Of a stretch of DNA of 6,145 nt, positions 1-5,938 are shown in pieces. The stretch covers positions 1 to 6,145 of the forward strand of contig PKXI01000333.1 in NCBI GenBank assembly GCA_003133425.1. The letters run 5' to 3'. The notes under the pieces are model-generated. The model had not been told where the DNA came from. It made no database searches and saw nothing but the letters and a program-made list of their open reading frames with translations. Source of the DNA: Acidobacteriaceae bacterium (lineage in GTDB: Bacteria; Acidobacteriota; Terriglobia; Terriglobales; Acidobacteriaceae). Made by a program: the position numbers and the translations under genes. Every line of letters begins with the position of its first letter. Within the stretch, counting starts at the first letter, position 1.

Positions 1-399
1 GTGCGCGGAACGCTGTTTACGGTTCAGAAGGCGTTGCCGCTGTTCAACGATGGCGGATCGATCATCATGATCGGGTCAGTTGCTTCGGTGAAAGGTTTTC
101 CTGGTTTCGGCGTGTATGCGGCGAGCAAGGCGGCATTGCGCTCATTCGCACGCACGTGGCTCAACGAACTGAAGGGCAGGCATATCCGGGTGAACGTGCT
201 GAGCCCGGGGCAGGTCGACACACCGGATTCCCAGCGACTCGACAAGGAGACGAGGGAGATGTTCGAATCCCTGATCCCGCGCGGAAAGATGGGTCGTCCT
301 GAGGAAATTGCGGCGGTCGCGCTGTTTCTTGCTTCAGACGAATCGAGCTACGTGAATGGGGTGGATTTGGCTGTCGACGGCGGCTTCTCGGCCATCTGA
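1..399 (+). CDS. SDR family NAD(P)-dependent oxidoreductase, C-terminal part (5' truncated by window)
   Basis: This is the last 132 residues of a classical short-chain dehydrogenase/reductase, a cytosolic NAD(P)(H)-dependent alcohol/ketone oxidoreductase. The visible catalytic residues are Ser26, Tyr39 and Lys43, in a YAASK (YxxxK) motif with Ser 13 residues before Tyr. They are followed by the RVNVLSPG segment (residues 63-70) with the VDTP cofactor-loop motif (72-75). The end, GVDLAVDGGFSAI, is the usual SDR C-terminus. The Rossmann TGxxxGIG and NNAG motifs are absent because they lie before base 1. A typical family member is about 245 residues, so roughly 110 are missing. The GTG at base 1 is therefore almost certainly an internal Val codon, not a start. 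The substrate cannot be told from this half. The gene converges with the minus-strand TPR-HhH gene across about 420 bases. Confidence 0.95.
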   Translation: MRGTLFTVQKALPLFNDGGSIIMIGSVASVKGFPGFGVYAASKAALRSFARTWLNELKGRHIRVNVLSPGQVDTPDSQRLDKETREMFESLIPRGKMGRPEEIAAVALFLASDESSYVNGVDLAVDGGFSAI

Positions 400-816
400 A
401 ATCGGCGGATCTGGGTGAGTGCATGATCGCCAAATCACTCGTCAACGGCAGATAAGTAACGAAATGTCGGCAAGGCGGCTGGAATTTCGTGCCCTCCCGC
501 CGGACTGGGGTCCGAGGAGGCTCCCGGAGCCTAGGGCGTTTTCGGGTACTAATCGTTCCGGACCGCCGCAACTAACTCGTTTATCGAGGCTTCATGGTCG
601 CGGAAGGGCTAATTTGGTGGTTAGCCCGTATACGTCAAATTGCCGGCCTGAGGAACCAGAAAGGCTGGCCGACAATCCGGGAGTAATGTGCCGCATGACC
701 TCAAGATCGGGAACCCGACTCCCCCCGGACCTTTAGTCGATGCCTTCGTCCGTCCACGGAGCGGTTTGGATGACGGTTTCCAGAGGATCGCGTCGTGCTG
801 GTTTTTCGCTTTGACA
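400..816. other. Intergenic region between convergent genes, no gene seen
   Basis: The stretch lies between the SDR stop and the stop of the minus-strand TPR gene. Open frames run through it on both strands (for example 419-736 plus and 621-893 minus). Their translations are rich in Arg, Pro and Ser, show no domain-like pattern and have no ribosome binding site, so I do not call them. Two small perfect inverted repeats are visible: 518-523 with 527-532 (6 bp, 3-base loop) and 606-612 with 621-627 (7 bp, 8-base loop). Neither is followed directly by a T tract, so neither is a convincing intrinsic terminator. There is no sign of a transposase remnant or RNA gene. Confidence 0.6.
606..627. repeat. 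Perfect 7-bp inverted repeat (hairpin) in the convergent intergenic region
   Basis: GGGCTAA at 606-612 is exactly complementary to TTAGCCC at 621-627, with an 8-base loop. Immediately after it is the palindrome GTATAC (628-633). The hairpin lies between two convergent genes, where transcription ends would be expected, but there is no poly-T run on either side. A termination role is only a possibility. Confidence 0.4.
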
Positions 817-1707
817 TCATTTTCCCCTGTTCTCCTCCAGGGTTCGCGGGCGACTCTGGATGCGATCTGGGTCGATGATAAGTCCGAGTGCAAGGAGTAT
901 CCTGGTTGTCTTGCGGCCTATGCCGTGAATACGAAGAGCTTGGCGTACGGTAGTGGGTTGTCGTGCAAGCAGATCGTTGCAGGCGGCACGCGTCAAACCC
1001 GGGAGCCCCCGCAGGTCGTCCGCAGTAATCGATTTGGCCGTTCTTGCCACTGCCGATTCCTCTTCGAAGACACTGGGCAAACTCTTCTTCTGCCTCTCTT
1101 CGCAGATGCGAAGATTCTCTCTCGCCAACTCATCGGAAGGATCCATGGAGGCTGCTCGTTCCAATATGCGGTGGGCCTCCTCAGCGCGACCAGCACTGAG
1201 AAGACACCATCCCAGGTCGTTGACGAACTTCTGATTGTCCGGAGCAAGCAGCAGTGCCCGTTCGGATGCTGCAATCGCTTCCTCATGGCATTGTTCATGA
1301 CCGGCACAACACCCGAGTCCTTGGTACAAAACAGCGACGGCGGGGAATAGTCCGACAGCACTCCGATACAGCGCCAACCCATCCTTGTATGCGCCGATCT
1401 GGATTAGGAAACTCCCGGCCTCGTCGATGATCTCGCAGAGGTCCGGCGTGTTCTTGGGTAGAGATAACAAGGATCGGAACAGCTCTCGCCCTGCGGTTCT
1501 CATCCCCAACTGATACTCGACTGAACCCAAGGTCAGAATGGCCGGTGCGTACGTCGACTTACATTCGAGTGACCGCCTCAGGGCAGCGATCGCCCCTTCG
1601 TGGTCGCCAACAGCCGTTCGCAATTGGCTATCCGCATATGCTGCTTCGGCGAAGAACTCACTTTCGGTGTAACTGTCCGTAGCTGGAGAGGGCTTTGGTC
1701 GTTTCAT
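817..1707 (-). CDS. TPR-repeat protein with C-terminal helix-hairpin-helix-like domain
   Basis: Residues 21-192 of the 296-residue product read as about five tetratricopeptide-type helix pairs (roughly 21-53, 54-86, 92-125, 126-158, 159-192). They show the usual small/large residue pattern and Asp-Pro or Pro-Asp ends (LAPDN, MDPSD). After a charged linker (about 193-225), residues 234-249 (GLPGLTRAACNDLLAR) and 257-275, with the core HGIGRKTTR, look like tandem helix-hairpin-helix motifs. Such motifs bind DNA backbone non-specifically. No catalytic motif is seen. The role may be a protein-protein scaffold tethered to nucleic acid; this is inferred from domains only. I chose the ATG at 1707, which has a weak GAGCGG upstream. 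The frame also allows a GTG at 1752, adding 15 residues, but I see no good SD there. It is the last of four minus-strand genes, 358 bases after the HTH gene, and may have its own promoter. No signal peptide is seen. Confidence 0.8.
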   Translation of the reverse strand: MKRPKPSPATDSYTESEFFAEAAYADSQLRTAVGDHEGAIAALRRSLECKSTYAPAILTLGSVEYQLGMRTAGRELFRSLLSLPKNTPDLCEIIDEAGSFLIQIGAYKDGLALYRSAVGLFPAVAVLYQGLGCCAGHEQCHEEAIAASERALLLAPDNQKFVNDLGWCLLSAGRAEEAHRILERAASMDPSDELARENLRICEERQKKSLPSVFEEESAVARTAKSITADDLRGLPGLTRAACNDLLARQPTTVRQALRIHGIGRKTTRILLALGLIIDPDRIQSRPRTLEENRGK

Positions 1708-2065
1708 ACTGGATCCGCTCGCAATGTTCCACTCAACATTCGGGAAATGCACGCAGCCGGTGGTCTTGGAGAAAACTGTGCCGAGCGCTGGTAACGTTCG
1801 GCGGATGCATCAGAAATGCCCGCGCCGCGATGGCTTTGGCTGATTTTCGATCTCAACGAATCTCAAAAACAGTCTAATCTGCCATTCACAAACCTGAAAT
1901 TGCTGCGCACATAATTATCGAGTCGCCGCACGCCAAATCGCTACCCGGGGACTGTCAGACAGGAATGCAAAATCCGTGTTCCCGCCTTCCTGCATCTTCC
2001 TGACGGGCGCCCGCCGCCGATACCCCATTGGACATCCTGTTCTTCGAGGGGAGTACGCCCCCTGG
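1708..2065. other. Intergenic region upstream of the TPR-HhH gene, no gene seen
   Basis: This 358-base gap between two minus-strand genes holds no convincing coding frame. A locally AT-richer part (about 1840-1920) is the most likely place for a minus-strand promoter of the TPR-HhH gene, but I could not find a good -35/-10 pair. Small symmetric sequences are present: CTGTC-A-GACAG at 1952-1962, the palindrome CGGGCGCCCG at 2004-2013, a CTTCCTG direct repeat at 1986-1992 and 1996-2002, and a 5-bp hairpin 2047-2051/2059-2063 just after the HTH gene's stop. That hairpin lacks a U tract on the minus strand, so it is a weak terminator candidate at best. Confidence 0.5.
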
Positions 2066-2404
2066 TCACCTTCCGGGGCTGGTGATCAGTTTAGATTTCC
2101 GCTCTTCCAGTTGGGCAATCTGCGCCTTCAGCCGCCTCAGTTCGCGGTTGATGAGCGCCAGTTCCGTCTTCGCCTGCCGGTCCTTCAAATAGATCTCGCC
2201 GTGATTCTTCTTGACCAGCGCCTCCACCTCTCGCCGTAAAAGCCGCAGCCAGGGGTTCCCATGCATGCAGCCTTCTCGGTATTGGAGTTTGCCAGCCCGT
2301 ATCGCCCGGATGACCTCGTCCCGCGTCAGCCCGAACTCCTCTCGTGCCGTCTTGTCGCTGAGCGTGGCGCCCTTGCCCTGCCACTCGGAATCCAGGCTGT
2401 CCAT
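2066..2404 (-). CDS. Small helix-turn-helix protein with C-terminal coiled coil
   Basis: The product is 112 residues. Residues about 14-65 resemble the excisionase/MerR-like winged HTH used to read DNA: the core LTRDEVIRAIRAGKLQYR is followed by NPWLRLLRREVEALV, in the style of 'helix - AGKLxxR - wing - RxEVEALV'. Residues about 73-106 form a highly charged heptad pattern (LKDRQAKTELALINRELRRL onward) that predicts a dimerising coiled coil. I infer a small dimeric DNA-binding regulator or accessory factor; target unknown. I chose the ATG at 2404 because the domain begins shortly after it and the upstream in-frame translation (to 2713, including a Met at 2482) looks non-coding. The SD is weak (GAGAG about 11 bases upstream), so the start is not certain. 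It lies 214 bases downstream of the LexA-like gene in the same direction, with a repeat-rich stretch between them. Confidence 0.8.
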   Translation of the reverse strand: MDSLDSEWQGKGATLSDKTAREEFGLTRDEVIRAIRAGKLQYREGCMHGNPWLRLLRREVEALVKKNHGEIYLKDRQAKTELALINRELRRLKAQIAQLEERKSKLITSPGR

Positions 2405-2618
2405 AGGTCCACTCGCTCTCTTAACAACGTTGGTTGTGGAATCAACGCCAAACTCGCAGCCGTCCCCTTCGGAATGTGGCATTGACTGAAAGATATTGTG
2501 GCATGTGGCGCCACTCTCAGACTCTGCGGAGGAACGTCGGCAGCAAAGAACATTCACGCCTTCGCGGAAAGCCAGCGTGGGCGGAGACAACGGTCTGGTC
2601 CTGCCCGCTCCGCTGCCG
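2405..2618. other. Intergenic region between LexA-like and HTH genes, with possible operator repeats
   Basis: This 214-base gap lies between two co-directional minus-strand genes. It contains three copies of TGTGGC (GCCACA on the coding strand) and a 10-bp palindrome in 2475-2514, described separately. A smaller symmetric site, the palindrome CAACGTTG (2425-2432) inside ACAAC-GTTG-GTTGT (2424-2437), lies about 20 bases ahead of the HTH start. The position just ahead of one DNA-binding protein gene and just behind another makes an autoregulatory site plausible. I found no convincing -35/-10 pair. Confidence 0.45.
2475..2514. promoter_or_regulatory. Cluster of TGTGGC repeats and a 10-bp palindrome, possible operator
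   Basis: TGTGGCAT occurs at 2475-2482 and again at 2497-2504, a spacing of 22 bases, about two helical turns. A third TGTGGC at 2504-2509 runs into the perfect palindrome GTGGCGCCAC (2505-2514). The cluster lies 71 to 110 bases upstream of the HTH gene start. Repeats at helical spacing next to genes for two DNA-binding proteins suggest a regulator site. Which protein would bind, if any, is not shown by the sequence. Confidence 0.35.
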
Positions 2619-3221
2619 TCAAATCCACCTCCGCCAGTGTGTCCGAATCGGTCCCGGCAGATAAGTGAACATAAGTTCCATGTTCGCCTCAAAGCTGGAT
2701 TCCGGTTCGGCATCCTGGCAACATCGATGGTAGAGTTCGCAGGCGTGTCGGCGCAGTTCTCTTACCGCCAACGCGCTCAATCCAGCGCGGGCAAATGATC
2801 CAATCAGCGTGTCCAGCAGAGGCATGAATTCCGAATCGTCGAGAGAATTTTGATGGTAGTGCGCGAAGAGATCTTCCATCTGGATTCTGCCGAGACGTAC
2901 CACAGCCGCTTCTGTATCGGCAGGTTGCTGCTCTTCGCCGTGATGCGCTGCGGGAAATGGAATTGTCGCGGTCGCGGCGCCGCTTTTCGAAGGCGGAAGA
3001 TTTTCAGGCGAAACATTGAGCCTGATGCTCCGCGCCACGCCCGGCGTGCGAGTGATCATCCCGCACCGTTCCAGTGTCAGAATCATTTGATGCACGCTCG
3101 GCGGCGTGACATGGAAAAATTGCGCCATCTCCGCTTCCGCCGGCGCGTGTCCATGCAAAGTGGTGTATTGGTGAATGAAAGCCAGAAACTGGCCTTGTCG
3201 AGATGTGTAGAGCGATTTCAT
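2619..3221 (-). CDS. LexA-like winged-helix DNA-binding protein lacking the S24 peptidase domain
   Basis: Residues about 4-70 of this 200-residue protein match the LexA N-terminal winged helix: TSRQGQFLAFIHQYTTLHG, then AEAEMAQFFHVTPPSVHQM as the recognition region, then LERCGMITRTPGVARSIRL as the wing. In LexA this domain reads SOS operators. The rest is not LexA: residues 71-104 are a Pro/Ala/Ser-rich linker, and 105-200 are predicted helical with many His and Cys (HYHQN, RRHACELYHRCCQD). I see neither an Ala-Gly cleavage site nor the Ser/Lys peptidase signatures, so RecA-stimulated self-cleavage is not expected. I infer a DNA-binding regulator with an unknown sensing or dimerisation tail. 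I chose the ATG at 3221 because GGAAAGG lies 7 bases upstream and the wHTH starts there. An in-frame ATG at 3362 overlaps the SEC-C stop as TGATG but would add 47 residues of unconvincing sequence. Confidence 0.85.
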   Translation of the reverse strand: MKSLYTSRQGQFLAFIHQYTTLHGHAPAEAEMAQFFHVTPPSVHQMILTLERCGMITRTPGVARSIRLNVSPENLPPSKSGAATATIPFPAAHHGEEQQPADTEAAVVRLGRIQMEDLFAHYHQNSLDDSEFMPLLDTLIGSFARAGLSALAVRELRRHACELYHRCCQDAEPESSFEANMELMFTYLPGPIRTHWRRWI

Positions 3222-3228
3222 CCCCGTG

Positions 3229-3235
3229 CCTTTCC
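3229..3235 (-). promoter_or_regulatory. Ribosome binding site of the LexA-like gene
   Basis: On the minus strand GGAAAGG lies 7 bases before the ATG at 3221. It supports that start over the in-frame ATG at 3362, whose position is instead the TGATG overlap with the preceding SEC-C stop codon. Confidence 0.65.
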
Positions 3236-3361
3236 AAGGCTTCGATGGTGAACAGGAACCGAACGATTTCTTCAATCTTCGTCCGCCTGGGCCGTTCAGA
3301 CAGTTGCCGTATCGCAAGTCGTAGTTCTGACAATAATCCGGCGCCAGTCTGTAGCCGGCCA

Positions 3362-4525
3362 TCAAGCGCCACAGCATTTTTTGAACTTCTTGCCGCTGCC
3401 GCAGGGGCATGGCTCGTTTCGCCCGACCTTTTGCCTGACGATGGGCATTGTCGGAGTTTCACGCAGCATTTCCGCCACGCTCGACAGCTCGTTGAGTGGC
3501 AGCCCCTCGCCACCGAAGTTGAATTGCGTCTTTTGGCGCAATACCTTGCCGGCCGAACTGACGGTCCGCGAAATTCCCACGGGGGTGCCGCGCTCGGACT
3601 GCCGCCGAAACTCCTTCGCCTCCTGATCACGTCCCTCTTCTTTGCACAGATCAGCGAGGCGATCGGCGATGTCAGCGCGGTCTCGCACCCGGGTGATCGC
3701 AATACCTTCCCTCAGAATCCGCTCACACCGATTCAGGTCCACCGGCCCGGCGCGCGTGAACCGGTAGCAGTCGGACCACCCGATCCAACCCCATCCCCAG
3801 CACGGATCGGCGGCCAACCACTCCCGGTAAAGCGCTTCCGCTTTCTCCACTTCCCCCAGCTCGAAGTATGACTCCGCCAGCGAGCGCCGTCGGTTTTCGG
3901 TCATCAGGTCGTCGGCGGACGGAAAGCGCCGCAGCCCCTCTTCGCATAACACGACGCGGGCGCTGAGAAACTGCCGATCCTCCAGGCCCGCATTCCACAG
4001 CTCGCTCTCCAGATCCTGAATCCAATTGAACAGCGACTGCGTGCCCCGGAACCGCTCATCGAATGCCTCGATCGATTCGATGCCGGCCTTGTCCAGCAAG
4101 CACAATACATTGCTCCACGCTTCCAGCCAGATGCGGCAGGCGTCGACGGCGCCGCCGCTGTTCAGAAGCTTGTAGCCGGCCTGCATATTGTCATCCAGCT
4201 CCTCGAAGGAAGGCTGTTCGGGAAACCAGCGCCGCCACAGTGTCGCCACACAGATCCAGATCCAGTCACTTTCCTGGCCGTGGCTCCGGCTTTGATCGAT
4301 GAGCGGGCCGGCGATCTCCTCGGCCGAGACCGCCCGCTCACACCTCTGCTCGAGCCAGGCTTGGTCGATGTCGATGTCAAGGGAGTGCAGCTTGGCCAGC
4401 AGTTCTGCATCGGTGAGGTGTTTGGCGTGGTCCCGCAAGGGCCTTACCCCGGCCCGCTTGAGGAGTCTGGCATCCGGCAGAACCTCGCGTTCGTAGATTC
4501 GTTCCATCGCCACCCATGAGAGCAT
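3362..4525 (-). CDS. SEC-C metal-binding motif protein with TPR-like helical repeats
   Basis: The 387-residue product ends in a textbook SEC-C zinc motif: [19 protein letters not shown] at 367-385, with ligands Cys373, Cys375, Cys384 and Cys385 (CxCx8CC). In SecA and many other proteins this motif binds zinc and mediates protein contacts. The body is helical. Residues about 218-255 ([30 protein letters not shown], then [12 protein letters not shown]) are TPR-like, and about 278-312 are probably another helix pair. The N-terminus (about 12-60) has a conserved-looking [10 protein letters not shown]...[10 protein letters not shown] stretch. No enzyme motif is seen; a cytosolic adaptor is the best inference. 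The ATG at 4525 is chosen because AAAGGAG lies 5 bases upstream. The frame is open to an ATG at 4612, but the extra 29 residues look non-coding. It is the first of four minus-strand genes, and 140 bases separate it from the LexA-like start. Confidence 0.9.
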   Translation of the reverse strand: MLSWVAMERIYEREVLPDARLLKRAGVRPLRDHAKHLTDAELLAKLHSLDIDIDQAWLEQRCERAVSAEEIAGPLIDQSRSHGQESDWIWICVATLWRRWFPEQPSFEELDDNMQAGYKLLNSGGAVDACRIWLEAWSNVLCLLDKAGIESIEAFDERFRGTQSLFNWIQDLESELWNAGLEDRQFLSARVVLCEEGLRRFPSADDLMTENRRRSLAESYFELGEVEKAEALYREWLAADPCWGWGWIGWSDCYRFTRAGPVDLNRCERILREGIAITRVRDRADIADRLADLCKEEGRDQEAKEFRRQSERGTPVGISRTVSSAGKVLRQKTQFNFGGEGLPLNELSSVAEMLRETPTMPIVRQKVGRNEPCPCGSGKKFKKCCGA

Positions 4526-4530
4526 GCGTA

Positions 4531-4537
4531 CTCCTTT
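4531..4537 (-). promoter_or_regulatory. Strong Shine-Dalgarno site of the SEC-C gene
   Basis: AAAGGAG on the minus strand lies 5 bases before the ATG at 4525 and decides that start over the upstream in-frame ATG at 4612. A copy of the anti-SD-like sequence CCTCCTT lies about 41 bases upstream on the same transcript (4584-4578). Confidence 0.75.
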
Positions 4538-4559
4538 CTGGCCCAGCGCCACACAAGTG

Positions 4560-4592
4560 GACCTCCGCCACATTGGCAAGGAGGTCTGGCGG
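4560..4592 (-). repeat. Overlapping, mutually exclusive inverted repeats in the SEC-C leader
   Basis: On the minus strand, GACCTCC (4586-4580) pairs perfectly with GGAGGTC (4566-4560) across a 13-base loop. CCGCCA (4592-4587) pairs perfectly with TGGCGG (4570-4565). The two stems share bases 4565-4566, so only one can form at a time. The first stem's left arm, ACCTCCTT, also resembles the 3' end of 16S rRNA and can pair over 6 bases (CTCCTT with AAGGAG) with the SEC-C Shine-Dalgarno site. Whether the transcript begins far enough upstream to include this is unknown. Confidence 0.45.
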
Positions 4593-4865
4593 AAATCCAA
4601 CACCCTTTCCATTCCGCGGGAAGCGTGTACAACTCTTTGCCGAACTGCAGGAAGAGAGGTCGAACCTCATATTTCCATCGGCACTTCGCCCATCCAGTTT
4701 CTTCTCTCCATTCTCCTACGGCCACGCCGGGCGGTATGCCAGAATGTCTTCGGTCTATGACGATCAAACATAAGTGGATGTTCAAGGCCCGTCTACGTTG
4801 CTCGATGCGATGTCAATAGGATAGATACCGGCAACGGAGCAGGGTCCGGCGATCCACTTTGACGA

Positions 4866-4922
4866 GAAGTCGCCTATGGTGACAAGTGCTCGCCCCGGAT
4901 CGGTAATGGGAAGTCGGCTATG
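4866..4922. repeat. Near-perfect 13-base direct repeat upstream of the transporter gene
   Basis: GAAGTCGCCTATG at 4866-4878 and GAAGTCGGCTATG at 4910-4922 match at 12 of 13 positions and are 44 bases apart start to start, about four helical turns. They lie 112-169 bases upstream of the transporter ATG, so they could be paired regulator sites, but chance is not excluded. Confidence 0.35.
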
Positions 4923-5024
4923 CGTCAGAAATCTGATCATCGTTTCCCCCTCGACCCAATCGTCTACCCTGAAACTACGTGATGTCTGATTGGATCTTCA
5001 CCCTATCCCGCGTCGCTCGATGCG

Positions 5025-5030
5025 AAGGGG
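5025..5030 (+). promoter_or_regulatory. Ribosome binding site of the DMT transporter
   Basis: AAGGGG ends 4 bases before the ATG at 5035. This, and the fact that the first membrane helix begins about 8 residues later, favours 5035 over the in-frame upstream starts at 4990 (TTG) and 5020 (ATG). Confidence 0.5.
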
Positions 5031-5034
5031 CCCG

Positions 5035-5938
5035 ATGAATGCCCGTGTTTCCGACCTGACCGCCATCTTTTTTGCTGTTTTCGGCTTCACCTGTTGGGTG
5101 CTCGGCGATAGTTGCATCAAGTGGATCGGGCAATACGGCCTGCCACCCGAAGAGATCGTAGCCTTCATGGGTTTCTTCATGGCGCTCACGCTCACGCTGC
5201 TGGCCGCTGTGCGCCGCAGCCTCGGCAATCTGCGTCCGCGCTCGGTGGTGCGCCAGGTACTTCGCGCCCTCCTGGACATGACGAACAACGTCTGCGTCGT
5301 CATTGCCCTCCGCCATCTCTCGCTGACCATGTTCTACATCCTTGTCTTCACCTCACCGCTGGTCATCTCCCTGCTCTCGGCCGTCTTTCTTGGCGAACGC
5401 ATCACCCCCAAGAAGGCTCTTGCCCTGCTCGTCGGCTTCTGCGGCGTGGTCATCGCGGCCGCCCCCTGGAGCCATGCTCAGCGCATCGATCCCATTGGCC
5501 TCGTCAGTTGTCTTGTGTGCGTCGCCTGCTTTTCGGTCAATATGGTCTGGTCCCGCGTGCTTACGCGCACTGAACCGCCCGAGAGCCTTGCTTTCTGCTC
5601 CGGCCTGGTGACCGCCATGGCTGGTCTGGCGCTCACCAGCTTCCACCCTCGGCCGCTCACGCCGATGCTCTGGCTGGCGCTAGGAATGATGGGCGTCTTC
5701 TGCGCAGCCGGCACGCTCAGCTTCTATGTCGCCGTCAAGCACACATCTGTCGGCAACGTCTCGCAGTACCACTACACCCAGTTGCTCACCGGAGCGTTGA
5801 TCTCCTACCTCGTCTGGCACGACAAACCGGGCCTTTCCATGCTGGTCGGTGTCGCTGATTATTGGCTCAGGCCTGGTGATCGCCCTCGGAGCGCGCAACG
5901 CCCAGCCAGTTCTACTTCCCGACATCGCCATCCGATAA
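5035..5938 (+). CDS. EamA/DMT-superfamily membrane transporter, frameshifted near the C-terminus
   Basis: The product is an inner-membrane protein with about ten hydrophobic helices in two EamA-like halves (about residues 9-143 and 155-300). Typical features are the first helix (IFFAVFGFTCWVLGDSCIKW) and the LVFTSPLVISLLSAVFLGERITPKKALALL region (residues 103-132, helix 4 into 5), which is the hallmark end of the first EamA repeat. The family exports metabolites or drugs; the substrate is not predictable. I use the ATG at 5035, with AAGGGG 4 bases upstream, over TTG 4990 and ATG 5020. From codon 274 (near 5854) the reading frame turns to a hydrophilic, Arg/Pro/Ser-rich sequence to 6138. The alternate frame starting at CTG 5855 reads LIIGSGLVIALGARNAQPV and stops with TAA at 5936-5938, restoring the last helix and a normal length of about 301 residues. 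Either a real mutation or a sequencing error explains it. Confidence 0.88.

Larger units (their letters stand above)
4526..5034. other. Divergent intergenic region between the SEC-C gene and the DMT transporter
   Basis: This 509-base gap must carry start signals for the minus-strand SEC-C gene and the plus-strand transporter. Frames open across it (4516-4773 and 4524-4760 plus, 4444-4785 minus) give no family-like protein and are not called. A TTGACG that resembles a -35 box lies at 4859-4864 on the plus strand, but no acceptable -10 box follows at the right distance. Near the SEC-C side there are mutually exclusive inverted repeats (4560-4592). Near the transporter side there is a 13-base near-perfect direct repeat (4866-4878 and 4910-4922). 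No RNA gene is recognised. Confidence 0.55.

Noticed and set aside
518..540. Intrinsic terminator for the SDR gene (hairpin 518-532 followed by TTTT near 539)
   Set aside because: The stem is only 6 bp, the short T run starts several bases after the stem, and it lies more than 110 bases past the stop codon.
419..736. Plus-strand 105-residue open frame in the convergent gap
   Set aside because: It is Arg/Pro-rich, has no domain pattern and no ribosome binding site, and overlaps other equally open frames on both strands.
688..1350. Plus-strand 220-residue open frame opposite the TPR-HhH gene
   Set aside because: Most of it is the antisense shadow of a gene with clear TPR and HhH patterns; its own translation has no recognisable features.
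3004..3702. Minus-strand 232-residue frame overlapping the SEC-C and LexA-like genes
   Set aside because: Both ends are shadows of well-supported genes in other frames; only the middle 60 residues look protein-like, and these are reported as a finding rather than a gene.
4578..4585. Perfect plus-strand Shine-Dalgarno sequence AAGGAGGT
   Set aside because: No ATG, GTG or TTG follows at usable spacing on the plus strand; the sequence makes more sense as the complement of an arm in the SEC-C leader.
4444..4785. Minus-strand 113-residue frame covering the SEC-C leader
   Set aside because: It overlaps the SEC-C gene by about 80 bases in another frame and lacks a good SD. The sequence is Trp/Gly/Cys-rich without a family pattern.
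4859..4887. TTGACG as a -35 box for the transporter
   Set aside because: No sequence close to TATAAT lies 16-18 bases downstream, so a sigma-70 promoter cannot be supported.
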